Below are positions 8,192 to 16,533 of a DNA stretch of 54,851 nt, piece by piece. A program made the position numbers and the translations under genes. How positions within the stretch are numbered: position 1 is the stretch's first letter; every line of letters starts with the position of its first letter. The DNA is taken from assembly GCA_945865375.1 (NCBI GenBank), contig CAMBEJ010000018.1, forward strand, positions 1 through 54,851, read 5' to 3'. The notes under the pieces are model-generated. The model worked only from the letters and a program-made list of their open reading frames with translations, was not told where the DNA came from and searched no databases. This DNA comes from Akkermansia muciniphila (GTDB lineage Bacteria > Verrucomicrobiota > Verrucomicrobiia > Limisphaerales > F1-80-MAGS106).

Positions 8192-8941
8192 ATGAAGAAT
8201 CTCCGGTTCTTTCAAAAAGCCAGGCTGGTGGCGTGTGCTGCAGTGGCGGCATTCGCCCCGTTCGGACGCGGGGCGGATGCTCCGGCGGTTGAAAAATCTG
8301 TTTGGAAAACAACCGCGGCCGCAGGGGTGACACTCACGCGGGGCAACAGCGAGACCGTGCTGGGCACAGCGAACATCAACGCTGACAAGAAGTGGGCAAA
8401 AAATGAAATAGGCCTTGGTGCAAGCGCCACTTACGGTGAAGACCATGGTCTTAAAAGCGCCGAGAACGTTGGCGGGTTTGCTCAGTACAACCGTCTGGTG
8501 TCGGAGCGAGCTTTCGTTTACGCCCACGCGGAAGGGTTGCATGATTCGATTGCCAACGTGGAATACCGGGTCAGTTTGAGCCCTGGGGCCGGTTACTACT
8601 TCATGAAGAACGATCGCAATACCCTGCGGGCGCAAGTCGGACCGGGTTACGTGCTTGAAAAGCTCGGCGGAGATAACCGTTCCTACGTCACCCTGCGTCT
8701 CGCAGAGCGTTATGAGCTGAAAATCAACGCCCGGGCGCGTCTCTGGCAGAGCCTCGATTTCTCACCGCGTGTGGAAGATTTTACGGACTATGTCGCGAAC
8801 GCCGAGATTGGGGTGTCCACGGACATCACCAAGTCCTTCGGTTTGCGGGTGTTTGCGCAGGATACCTACCGGAGTCGATCCGCCCACGGACGTGACAAGA
8901 ACGACCTAAAACTGGTGGCGGGTGTGGAATACAAGTTTTGA
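8192..8941 (+). CDS. DUF481 (YdiY-like) outer-membrane beta-barrel protein
   Basis: A 249-aa protein starting at ATG 8192 with a signal peptide (MKNLRFFQKARLVACAAVAA...GRGADA). The mature part matches the DUF481/YdiY pattern: an opening GVTLTRGNSETVLGTANINA, alternating amphipathic strands (YGEDHGLKSAENVGGFAQYN), a central GPGYVLEK, and a last strand ending in aromatic Phe (LVAGVEYKF), as expected for outer-membrane barrels. The function of the family is unknown. An upstream in-frame extension overlapping the lipoprotein gene is not credible because it would bury the signal peptide. Confidence 0.88.
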   Translation: MKNLRFFQKARLVACAAVAAFAPFGRGADAPAVEKSVWKTTAAAGVTLTRGNSETVLGTANINADKKWAKNEIGLGASATYGEDHGLKSAENVGGFAQYNRLVSERAFVYAHAEGLHDSIANVEYRVSLSPGAGYYFMKNDRNTLRAQVGPGYVLEKLGGDNRSYVTLRLAERYELKINARARLWQSLDFSPRVEDFTDYVANAEIGVSTDITKSFGLRVFAQDTYRSRSAHGRDKNDLKLVAGVEYKF

Positions 8942-9049
8942 CTAGAGCTGGGTGCCGGGATAGAGACTCTCACTTTTTTCGCCGGTTGCCAGAGGCACTG
9001 GCGATACGCGGTCGAACCTAGCCGGGGCCATCTGGCAAGGGCCAGCTTT

Positions 9050-9652
9050 CTACTCGATGACAGAGGGCTCGCTCCGTCTCGCGGTTCGCAAGAAAAGCAT
9101 GATCGAATCCCCATGCCGGAGGCATTTGGTTTCCTCCCATGCAGGAGTGACCTCGAGTTGATCTCGTTTGGCATGGCCCAGCACAAAAAACCCGTCTAAT
9201 TTCAGCAGGCGGGGCAGCGACGGATCATCGAGCAGCTTCTGCGCGTCGGAGCGGGAGCGCTTCCCAATATTTTTTTCGCCGTAGGGTGGGTCCGCAAAAA
9301 TAAGGTCGAAGCATTCGGTTTTGGCTGCAAGGGCGGGCAAGGAGGCAAAGACGTCCTTCACCCAGATGGACAGGGTGTGGGCTGGCATTCCCAGAGCCTC
9401 GCAATTAGTCCGAATTCCCAGCGCATGCCGACGCGAGAGCTCCACGCAGATCGCCTGTTTTGCGCCACGGCTCAAACTTTCCAAACAGAGTGCACCAGTG
9501 CCGCCGAAGAGCTCCAGACCCGCGGCTTCGACACCCCGGTCGCCGAGGCTGTTGAACACCGCTTGACGCACCAGATCGGTCGTGGGCCGGACTGCAAGAC
9601 CTTTTCGGGCCTTGAGGGTTCGCTTTGCAGCCGTGCCGCCGATGATGCGCAT
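9050..9652 (-). CDS. rsmD: 16S rRNA (guanine966-N2)-methyltransferase RsmD
   Basis: A 200-aa class I SAM-dependent methyltransferase. It opens with MRIIGGTAAKRTLKA, close to the usual RsmD N-terminus. It has the SAM motif LELFGGTGALCLESLSRGA and the catalytic-type FADPPYGEKN motif. RsmD methylates N2 of G966 of 16S rRNA in the assembling small subunit. The gene is on the minus strand, divergent from the NusG-like gene at 9748, with a 95-bp gap. Length is normal for the family. Confidence 0.93.
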   Translation of the reverse strand: MRIIGGTAAKRTLKARKGLAVRPTTDLVRQAVFNSLGDRGVEAAGLELFGGTGALCLESLSRGAKQAICVELSRRHALGIRTNCEALGMPAHTLSIWVKDVFASLPALAAKTECFDLIFADPPYGEKNIGKRSRSDAQKLLDDPSLPRLLKLDGFFVLGHAKRDQLEVTPAWEETKCLRHGDSIMLFLRTARRSEPSVIE

Positions 9653-9747
9653 CCTGGATTCTTGGGGCGTTACTCAGGCGATGACGAGCCAAATTGCGCA
9701 AAACATGGTCTTGCGCCCGGGGTTCGGCTTTGACACCGTCTGCCGCC

Positions 9748-10272
9748 ATGGTAGAGACGCCCATCTTAGGCAGTGAAACGAGCGTGGACCCGCTCTCCTG
9801 GTATGTTGCTCACACGCGCCCGCGGTGTGAAAAGAAGGTTTATGACTATTGTCTGCGTGAAGGGTTTTTGGTCACGCTTCCCACCTTGCGCAGCGTCAAG
9901 AAATACCGTGGAAAAACCCTGGTTTTTGAGAAGCCGCTCTTCTCGGGCTATGTGTTTCTCCAGCTCAACCAGTTCGGCCGGCAAAGTGTCTATCAAAGCG
10001 ACTACGTCGCGAACCTGCTTAATGTCGTGGAACAGGAATTGTTCGAGCAACAGCTCAACGATATCTTGCTGGCCATCGAGTCGGATGTGGAAGTGTATCT
10101 CGTGCCCACCATCAAGCTGGGCACGCGAGTGATGATCAAGTCGGGCCCGCTACGCGGTTGCGAAGGGCTTGTGGAGAGCCGCAAGGGTCTCGTGGAGGTG
10201 TTGCTGCGGCTCGACTTCATCGGTCAGGCCGCCGCCATAAAAATCGACGCCGGTGACCTCGAGTTGATCTGA
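9748..10272 (+). CDS. NusG-family transcription antiterminator (RfaH/UpxY-like paralogue)
   Basis: A 174-aa protein with an NGN domain (WYVAHTRPRCEKKVYDYCLR...KPLFSGYVFLQL, about residues 15-110) and a C-terminal KOW domain (GTRVMIKSGPLRGCEGLVESR). The divergent NGN and the lone setting mark it as a specialised NusG paralogue, like RfaH, LoaP or UpxY, rather than housekeeping nusG, which usually sits by secE and rplK. It would bind RNA polymerase and promote elongation of long operons. ATG 9748 was preferred to TTG 9694, which would encode a non-conserved leader. No polysaccharide operon follows directly; pabA is convergent. Confidence 0.88.
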   Translation: MVETPILGSETSVDPLSWYVAHTRPRCEKKVYDYCLREGFLVTLPTLRSVKKYRGKTLVFEKPLFSGYVFLQLNQFGRQSVYQSDYVANLLNVVEQELFEQQLNDILLAIESDVEVYLVPTIKLGTRVMIKSGPLRGCEGLVESRKGLVEVLLRLDFIGQAAAIKIDAGDLELI

Positions 10273-10308
10273 GTCCTACCCAGTAAGCGCTCAGGCTGTG
10301 GTGCTCAG

Positions 10309-10872
10309 TCAGCGATTCAGAAAGTTTTTGAGGATTACTTTTCCGTGCTGCGTCAGGATGCTCTCGGGATGGAATTGCACGCCATAGATGGGGAACTCGC
10401 GGTGGCGCACCCCCATGATTTCCTTTTCATCGGTCTCGGCAGTAATTTCCAGGCAGGCTGGCAGCGTGTCTCGTTTGATGACCAAGGAGTGGTAGCGGGT
10501 CGCGGTGAAGGGGCTCGGAATATTTTCGAACAAATCGCGGGCGGTGTGATGGATCGAAGAAGTTTTCCCGTGCATCATCCGGTAGTTCACGATGACCTCC
10601 GCGCCAAAGACGTGGCCGATGCATTGATGGCCAAGGCAGACCCCCAGAAGCGGCTTTTTGGGACCAAAGGCGCGTATGATCTCGTTCGACAATCCAGATT
10701 CCCGAGGGGAACACGGTCCCGGTGAGATCAGAATGCGATCAGGGTTGAGATCCTCTATTTGTCCCAGGCTGATCTGGTCGTTGCGGCGCACCTCCATGGC
10801 GGTTCCCATCTCGCCGAGGTATTGCACGAGATTATAAGTGAACGAATCGTAGTTATCGATGACCAGGATCAT
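10309..10872 (-). CDS. pabA/trpG: Glutamine amidotransferase of anthranilate/aminodeoxychorismate synthase
   Basis: A 187-aa class I glutamine amidotransferase. It shows the start MILVIDNYDSFTYNLVQYLGE, nucleophile elbow GVCLGHQCIGH (Cys about 79), MHGKTS, and the C-terminal catalytic HPES (VQFHPESILTQHG). It supplies ammonia to TrpE or PabB for tryptophan or folate synthesis. In many bacteria one subunit serves both, and no trpE/pabB is present nearby to decide. It is minus strand, convergent with the NusG-like gene and divergent from the AAA+ cassette at 10963. Confidence 0.94.
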   Translation of the reverse strand: MILVIDNYDSFTYNLVQYLGEMGTAMEVRRNDQISLGQIEDLNPDRILISPGPCSPRESGLSNEIIRAFGPKKPLLGVCLGHQCIGHVFGAEVIVNYRMMHGKTSSIHHTARDLFENIPSPFTATRYHSLVIKRDTLPACLEITAETDEKEIMGVRHREFPIYGVQFHPESILTQHGKVILKNFLNR

Positions 10873-10962
10873 GATCGGCCTGAGAGACTATTTCAGCGGA
10901 TGGGAATTGAAAACCATAATCAGAGGGGTTAAGTTGACTCTTCAAGAGCAAAATTCAACCCT

Positions 10963-11576
10963 ATGGAGTGGATCAGCTCGCAATGTTTGGAAGAAGACGG
11001 GTTCCTGAAGGATCCCATTTCCCCGCGTTGGGCCCGTGATGTGCTCCGGTTTATTCCCATTCGTGCTCAGTTTCTGTTGTCAGGAAATGTGCGCGACCGG
11101 TTTCCCTTTCCCTATTCACCGGGGAAACATACGCCCATCACGCTGACCCAATACCTTGTCGAGATCCTCAGCCTCCGCGGCTACGACTGGTTTCTCAATT
11201 TCAACCTGACGGAGGGCTTGAGCGTGATGGCATCGAAGGCGGGAGATGCTGTTCTGGCGCGATCGTTTTTCGAGAAGCTATGCGATGTCCAGTTCGATGA
11301 GCGCGGGTTTCACCGGTGTTAGGCGCTGGAGCGTGCCATATCGATCCTAGATCGAGTGCTAGGATCCCCTGAGCACTTGACCGCCGTCTTTGTGGATTTC
11401 GCCTCGCGTTTGAGCGTGCGGGTTGAGGCCCTCACCGAGCGCGAGAACGATTCTTTACGAAGGCGCTCATGCTCGGGTTGGGAGCGAGCCCCCCCGTCAC
11501 GAGGCGGGTGCGGGAGGCTCATTTTAACGTCTTGTTTTGGATCTGTGAGCGGGACAACGACGTCCCTGGATGACTG
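10963..11576 (+). pseudogene. Broken 5' part of the AAA+ ATPase gene
   Basis: This stretch encodes the expected N-terminal region of the AAA+ protein at 11577-12896 but carries three lesions. Frame 1 runs from ATG 10963 (MEWISSQCLEEDG..., then FLLSGNVRDRF) to a TAG at 11320-11322. The same frame then continues coherently (ALERAISILDRVL...VEALTEREN). Near 11446-11450 one base seems missing, and sense moves to another frame (FFTKALMLGLG...FWICERDNDVPG). A TGA at 11571-11573 then stands where Trp would fit, before LVVDNPRVRSIAIP. The domain resembles a degenerate first AAA module without an obvious P-loop. The lesions could be genuine decay or consensus errors. Confidence 0.72.
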
Positions 11577-12896
11577 GTGGTTGACAACCCCAGAGTTCGT
11601 TCCATCGCCATCCCAAGACCCGATTCGCTGCAGCGTGGCGCTTTGGCGCGAGCGCTCTCCCCGAGCCTGAGTGGATTTCGTGACGCCGAAGAAAGCACCT
11701 GCGCCGCGTGTGTCGAGGCGTTCGTGGACCAGACCGACGGCCTGCTGCTCGCCGACCTGGTGGCGATCAGCCAGCTCGCGCGGCGGGAGCGTCTCTCATT
11801 TCAAGAGATCGGCGAAGCGGTGCGCCGCTATAAATTGGGCGTCACCGACGATCCTTGGAAAAAGATTGACCGCCGGAAAATCCGCGATGGTGAGCCCTTT
11901 ATCCGAAGGCGCGTCAAGGGTCAGCGCCAGGCTGTGACCAAGGCGTTGGACATCGTGAAACGCGCCATAACCAGCCTGTCCGGCGCTCAGGCGTCGAAGG
12001 CCACTGGACGCCCCCGAGGCGTGCTTTTCCTTGCTGGCCCCACAGGGGTTGGCAAAACCGAGCTCGCGAAAACCCTCACGGAGCTCCTGTTTGGTGATGA
12101 GCGCGCTTACATCCGATTCGACATGAGCGAGTTCTCCTCGGAGCACGCCGACCAGCGGCTGATCGGGGCACCCCCGGGTTACATCGGATACGACGCCGGC
12201 GGGGAGCTGACGAACGCCATTCGCGAGAAACCATTTGCAGTGGTGCTCTTTGATGAGATTGAAAAGGCCCACCCGCGTATCTTGGATAAATTTCTGCAAA
12301 TTCTGGACGATGGCGTGCTCGCTTCGGGGCGCGGGGAGCGCGTTTATTTCAGCGAGTCCGTCATTGTGTTCACATCGAACCTGGGCATCTACCGCCGCGA
12401 CAAGGAGGGGAACCGCGTGCCCACGGTGACGCCCGATGATCCCTACGAGGTGGTGGAAGAAAGGGTCCGCACGAAGATAGAAAATCATTTCAAAACACAC
12501 CTGAACAGGCCGGAGATTTTGAACCGGATAGGAGAGAACATTGTGGTGTTCGACTTCATACGGCCCGATGTGGCCCGAGAGATTTACTCAAAGATGGTGA
12601 CCCACATCCTGGGGCTGCTTGCCGACCGGCAGCACATCCACGCCGTGATCACGCCGGAAGTGGATCAGGAGTTGATACGCCGTTGCACCTCGGATCTGTC
12701 CCATGGTGGCCGGGGCATCGGAAACAAGTTGGAGGCATGGTTGATCAACCCGCTCGCCCGCGCGTTGTTCGACTCGGACGCCACCGCAGGGGCGACGGTC
12801 AGAATCCACGGAGTGGGTGAGGTCGACGGTGTTCCCACTCTCGAACTCGAACTCGAACCGGGTCGGTCCGCGTTGCCCGCCGAGGGCACCTTATGA
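11577..12896 (+). CDS. AAA+ ATPase, ClpB/ClpC D2-like module
   Basis: The intact 439-codon 3' part of a longer gene, shown from GTG 11577. It has Walker A GPTGVGKT (154-161), the D2-type hallmark FDMSEFSSEHADQRLIG, aromatic pore loop GYIGYD (201-206), Walker B VVLFDEIEKAH (about 222-232), sensor 1 FTSNLG and a sensor 2-like GGRGIGNKLE. The pore loop and D2 signature indicate a ring-forming protein remodeller or unfoldase. It heads a cassette and its stop overlaps the next start (ATGA at 12893-12896), showing translational coupling. Whether this piece is translated alone is uncertain, because the upstream third of the gene is interrupted three times. Confidence 0.85.
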   Translation: MVDNPRVRSIAIPRPDSLQRGALARALSPSLSGFRDAEESTCAACVEAFVDQTDGLLLADLVAISQLARRERLSFQEIGEAVRRYKLGVTDDPWKKIDRRKIRDGEPFIRRRVKGQRQAVTKALDIVKRAITSLSGAQASKATGRPRGVLFLAGPTGVGKTELAKTLTELLFGDERAYIRFDMSEFSSEHADQRLIGAPPGYIGYDAGGELTNAIREKPFAVVLFDEIEKAHPRILDKFLQILDDGVLASGRGERVYFSESVIVFTSNLGIYRRDKEGNRVPTVTPDDPYEVVEERVRTKIENHFKTHLNRPEILNRIGENIVVFDFIRPDVAREIYSKMVTHILGLLADRQHIHAVITPEVDQELIRRCTSDLSHGGRGIGNKLEAWLINPLARALFDSDATAGATVRIHGVGEVDGVPTLELELEPGRSALPAEGTL

Positions 12897-14437
12897 GCGG
12901 GCCAAAACTCATGGAGCTGCGCCGCCTCCGGCGTGCAGCGCGGCGTCAACACAACAAGGATTGTTGTGGCGAGTTCGATCTGGAGTATCCTCGGCTTTTT
13001 GCTGAATTCCAGTCCCTTCGCAACCGGCTTGGGAGGTTGGGTGAAATCGTGCAATCCACCCTCCCAGAGCCCTTGATCGCAGCCAGCCAAGCCATGGAGG
13101 CTATCCAGAACAACCGGGACGACGAGGCTGCCAAGGCTTACGGGCGCACTGTTGCGAGCGCTCGCGAAGAGATCGAAATAGCACGGCATCGCGTCGCGGC
13201 TCGATTGGTTGAGCTCCGGGAGCGCCACCGAATCGTGGGCTCGGAACTCGACCGATTCCGGTTGGAACACGAATCTTTGCTGGCGACACTCCAAAACTTC
13301 GCCTCGGACCAGAAACGGCAGGGGATCAATGTGGCCGCAACAAGCCAATCCGAGCAGGAAGCGGAGCACCTGCTTCAGGTCACGTGTCCCACCTCCATTG
13401 CATGGGCTGGAGTCGCCGTGGATGACGCGGCGGCACTGGCCCGCGCCGAGACGCTTTTGGGCACCCTGCGGGAGGCGCTTCGAAAGGGCCGCGCGCAGTT
13501 CGAAGGGCTTGTTCAACATTCCTTGGAGACGTCGGCAGGAGAGCACACTTCCACACCCCGCCCGCTCTCCTTTTCAGAGTACTGGGCCAAACGGGAGCCG
13601 GTTGTGCCCGCCTCCAAACCTGCGGGGACTGATCCCGCCCGCTTTTCGATGGCGTCATTCGATCCTTTGCTGAAACAAGCGGCCGCACTCCCCACTGCGG
13701 ACCTTTACCTCGCGTTCTGCGCCCAGGTCCGGGAGATCGAGTCAGTGGCCGATCCCGAAGCACGGCGTGTGCGCGGGGAGGTTTTGATGATCCAAGGTAT
13801 CCAGCAGATTCGGGAGCGCAGGGGTCTCTTCCGATTTCGGGCAGAAGTCCAGTCGATGCTCGATCAGGTCGCGCCTTTTCAAGAACTCGCGATGGATCCT
13901 TTGACGGATGAGCTCAAAGGCCTGCTTTCAGGGGTGGCCCTCTCCGACCTGGGTCCACTCAGGAAGCGACACGCGGAGACTCTGGACCGCGCCCGGGCGC
14001 GGCGGGAGCGCGAGGCCAAACGGCTGGCGCTCCTGGACGCCCGGCGCGAGCTCGGCTATCAGGCCAGCGAAAACATGGAGACGGCCTTCACCGATTCCGG
14101 CAGGTTGCTGGTTCACAAGGGTGATGAGAAAGAGTACGCGATCGAGATCGTGGCGGACGCCTCCCTTGACCGGGTGCAGACCGCCATGCTGCGTTATTCA
14201 GGGAGTCTTGAAATGTCTGAGCAACAGCGATTGCGTGATCGCGAGCGGGAGGCTGCGTGGTGTGGGGATCACGGGAAGCTGCGTCAGATCATGGAGCGGC
14301 GCGGATGGGAATCCGATCTGACGATGCAACGGCCGCCTGGCGAGCACCCCGTGCGCGTGGTGGCCGATCCGGCGCGGGTTAGGCGGCATGAACCGCCGCG
14401 TGGGAATGTGGCTGCCGAACAGGATTCAAAGCGCTGA
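12893..14437 (+). CDS. Coiled-coil protein of the AAA+/kinase/radical SAM cassette
   Basis: A 514-aa cytoplasmic protein of unrecognised family. It is charged and helical: residues about 30-160 and 330-390 look coiled-coil (ARSERE- and LRKRHAETLDRARARRERE-type heptads). A folded-looking C-terminal part includes LGYQASENMETAF, RLLVHKGDEKEYAIEIV and a WCGDHGKLRQIMERRGW stretch near the end. The start overlaps the AAA+ stop by 4 bp, so the two are translationally coupled. Its likely role is a scaffold, adaptor or substrate acted on by the AAA+ ring and the kinase; that is inferred from position only. There is no signal peptide or membrane segment. Confidence 0.8.
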   Translation: MSGPKLMELRRLRRAARRQHNKDCCGEFDLEYPRLFAEFQSLRNRLGRLGEIVQSTLPEPLIAASQAMEAIQNNRDDEAAKAYGRTVASAREEIEIARHRVAARLVELRERHRIVGSELDRFRLEHESLLATLQNFASDQKRQGINVAATSQSEQEAEHLLQVTCPTSIAWAGVAVDDAAALARAETLLGTLREALRKGRAQFEGLVQHSLETSAGEHTSTPRPLSFSEYWAKREPVVPASKPAGTDPARFSMASFDPLLKQAAALPTADLYLAFCAQVREIESVADPEARRVRGEVLMIQGIQQIRERRGLFRFRAEVQSMLDQVAPFQELAMDPLTDELKGLLSGVALSDLGPLRKRHAETLDRARARREREAKRLALLDARRELGYQASENMETAFTDSGRLLVHKGDEKEYAIEIVADASLDRVQTAMLRYSGSLEMSEQQRLRDREREAAWCGDHGKLRQIMERRGWESDLTMQRPPGEHPVRVVADPARVRRHEPPRGNVAAEQDSKR

Positions 14438-14472
14438 TAAATGAGGAACCTACAGTCCTTGAAACTGAAAAA

Positions 14473-16533
14473 GTGACCACTCGATCGGGCACGGTCGGCG
14501 CGGATTGTTGCGTGGCGAAAACCACGATTCTCGAGAATCTCCAACTGGGATCGCTCGCGCCCTTTTGCAGCCCCCGGCCCGGCGGCAGTTTTTTGGAGTA
14601 CCGTGTGGCGGCCCCCATGAAGGTCTCCTCGGGTGAGGCCGACTTCTTTTTCTTGGAGCATCCCGCCACGGCGGTGCGCCAAGTTCTCAAGTTGTACCGC
14701 TGCGGCGTGCGTCCCAAGTTGGAAATTTTGGGCGTCATCTCGGGGCTTGGCGCTGAGCATGTGGTGAAGCTCATCCGGCATGGTGAGGTGGATGATCGTC
14801 ATTACGAAATCCAAGAGTATCTCCCCTGCGGATCTCTTGCCGATCTGCTCGGGCGTGAGAGTCGAATCGATGAGGCCCGGGTCCGTCTTTTGATCGCTCA
14901 GATTGCCGAGGCATTGGTGCATTTGCAGGCCTTCAGCGTCCTGCACCGAGACGTGAAGCCCTCCAATATTTTGGTCCGGAGCCTGGACCCGCTACGGGTG
15001 GTTCTGTCGGACTTCGGAATTTCAAGCGTGAGCGATCTTTCGCTGCACCTTACCACGATGAGCCGGCCCCCCGCTTATTGCGCTCCGGAGGCCACCACCG
15101 GGGTGGTGAGCAAGTCCTCGGACTGGTGGAGTCTGGGAGTCATCACGCTTGAAATGCTGATGGGCGCCCATCCCTTTGCGGGGATGACCGAGCAAGCGAT
15201 CAATTTCCAGCTTGTGAGCCGCGGGATCACCGTCCCCGGGTCGTTGCCAACGGATTGGGTCCTTTTGATCCGGGGTTTGCTGACGCGCAATTACAAACAT
15301 CGGTGGGGTGGCAGCGAGGTGCGGCGATGGTTGTCGGGCGACCGCAGCATCCCGGTCTTCAACGATTCGGGCTCGGACCCGCGGCCAGGCTCAGCTCATA
15401 AACCTTACCGTTTTCTAGAGATGAGCTGTGAGCAGCCTTCCGAGCTAGCGGAGCAACTCGCGCGCCATTGGCCCGAGGCCTCCAAACACTGGGTCATGGG
15501 TTACGTTGTCCGATGGGTGGAGAACGAAGTGAAGCAGCAGCAGATTTCCACGGTACTAAGGGACATTCAAGGCGATACACTCCTGGCGTCCGATCACAAG
15601 CTAGGCGCCGCACTCCTGGCAATGCACCCCGATCTGCCTTTGTCGCATCCCGGCATCTCCGCTATTTTGGAGCAAGCCAGTCCTCCCATCGAAGGGGTCA
15701 TCGCCGTGCTCGCGAACCGCCTGGATTTTCAAAACACCTTGGGGATGCGTTTCTTGCCGGTGCCCGGCACGCGCACCTTTTGGTCCATGTGGCAGACGCG
15801 GGTTAGCGATTTCAAGGTTTTCACCGAAGAAGATCACCGTCTGCGGAAGGCCCCGTCGTTCAGTCAAACGCCCGATCATCCCGTGGTGCTCATCACCTGG
15901 GCAGAATCGTCCGATTTTTGTCGCTGGTTGACCGTTCGGGAGAGGGCCTTAAAGCGCATCGGGCCCCGTGACGTTTACCGTCTGCCCACCGATTTGGAAT
16001 GGAGTCGCATGGCCGGACTCAAGGGAGAACCGGGCACCACGCCGCGCGAACGGAACGGTGCCGTGCGAGGACTTTTTCCGTGGGGAACCGCCTGGCCTCC
16101 CTCTAAAGACACCGCGAATCTGGGGGCCGCCCTCGAAGTTGATCCCTACCCTTTCACGGCTCCCGTGGGCAGTTTTTCCGCGAATGAATGGGGGCTCCAC
16201 GATCTGGGATCCAACGTGATGGAGTGGTGCGGCGACTCCTACGACGTGGACTTGGATCTCAAGGTGGTGCGTGGTGCTTCGTGGTATCACACCACTCAGG
16301 ACAACTGCTGGACGAGCATTCGACGGCGATTCAACGGCGGTGAGCACAGCGACACGCTTGGCTTTCGTTGTGTGCTCGATTACAAGGTGCCACCCCCCGC
16401 CACGTTCGGGGCAGCCGATGTGGCACTCACCGGCGCTCAAGGAAAGCACGAACCCGCCACGCCGCCCGGGGCGGATTCCGTGTCCTCGAAACCGGTGTCG
16501 GAAAAGAACAAGCCATTCTGGAAAATCCTGTGA
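14473..16533 (+). CDS. Ser/Thr protein kinase fused to an FGE-sulfatase (SUMF1-like) domain
   Basis: A 686-aa fusion. The kinase domain (about 45-300) has the ATP-site Lys in VLKLY (K73), catalytic loop HRDVKPSN (158-165), DFG (180-182) and DWWSLGVITLEML, but no typical glycine-rich loop. The C-terminal FGE-sulfatase domain (about 415-635) has LGMRFLPVPGT, YRLPTDLEWSRMAG, LHDLGSNVMEWCGD, VVRGASW and LGFRCVL. The RGASW block has one Cys (DNCW) where active FGEs have two, so it may bind rather than oxidise. No transmembrane helix is seen, unlike many Hanks kinases. GTG 14473 is the start used; the frame is open upstream but lacks a better start. It lies 35 bp after the coiled-coil gene. Confidence 0.9.
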   Translation: MTTRSGTVGADCCVAKTTILENLQLGSLAPFCSPRPGGSFLEYRVAAPMKVSSGEADFFFLEHPATAVRQVLKLYRCGVRPKLEILGVISGLGAEHVVKLIRHGEVDDRHYEIQEYLPCGSLADLLGRESRIDEARVRLLIAQIAEALVHLQAFSVLHRDVKPSNILVRSLDPLRVVLSDFGISSVSDLSLHLTTMSRPPAYCAPEATTGVVSKSSDWWSLGVITLEMLMGAHPFAGMTEQAINFQLVSRGITVPGSLPTDWVLLIRGLLTRNYKHRWGGSEVRRWLSGDRSIPVFNDSGSDPRPGSAHKPYRFLEMSCEQPSELAEQLARHWPEASKHWVMGYVVRWVENEVKQQQISTVLRDIQGDTLLASDHKLGAALLAMHPDLPLSHPGISAILEQASPPIEGVIAVLANRLDFQNTLGMRFLPVPGTRTFWSMWQTRVSDFKVFTEEDHRLRKAPSFSQTPDHPVVLITWAESSDFCRWLTVRERALKRIGPRDVYRLPTDLEWSRMAGLKGEPGTTPRERNGAVRGLFPWGTAWPPSKDTANLGAALEVDPYPFTAPVGSFSANEWGLHDLGSNVMEWCGDSYDVDLDLKVVRGASWYHTTQDNCWTSIRRRFNGGEHSDTLGFRCVLDYKVPPPATFGAADVALTGAQGKHEPATPPGADSVSSKPVSEKNKPFWKIL

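Noticed and set aside
10963..11322. Short ORF as an independent small gene
   Set aside because: The same frame continues sensibly past the TAG into the AAA+ gene, so it is the 5' end of a broken larger gene.
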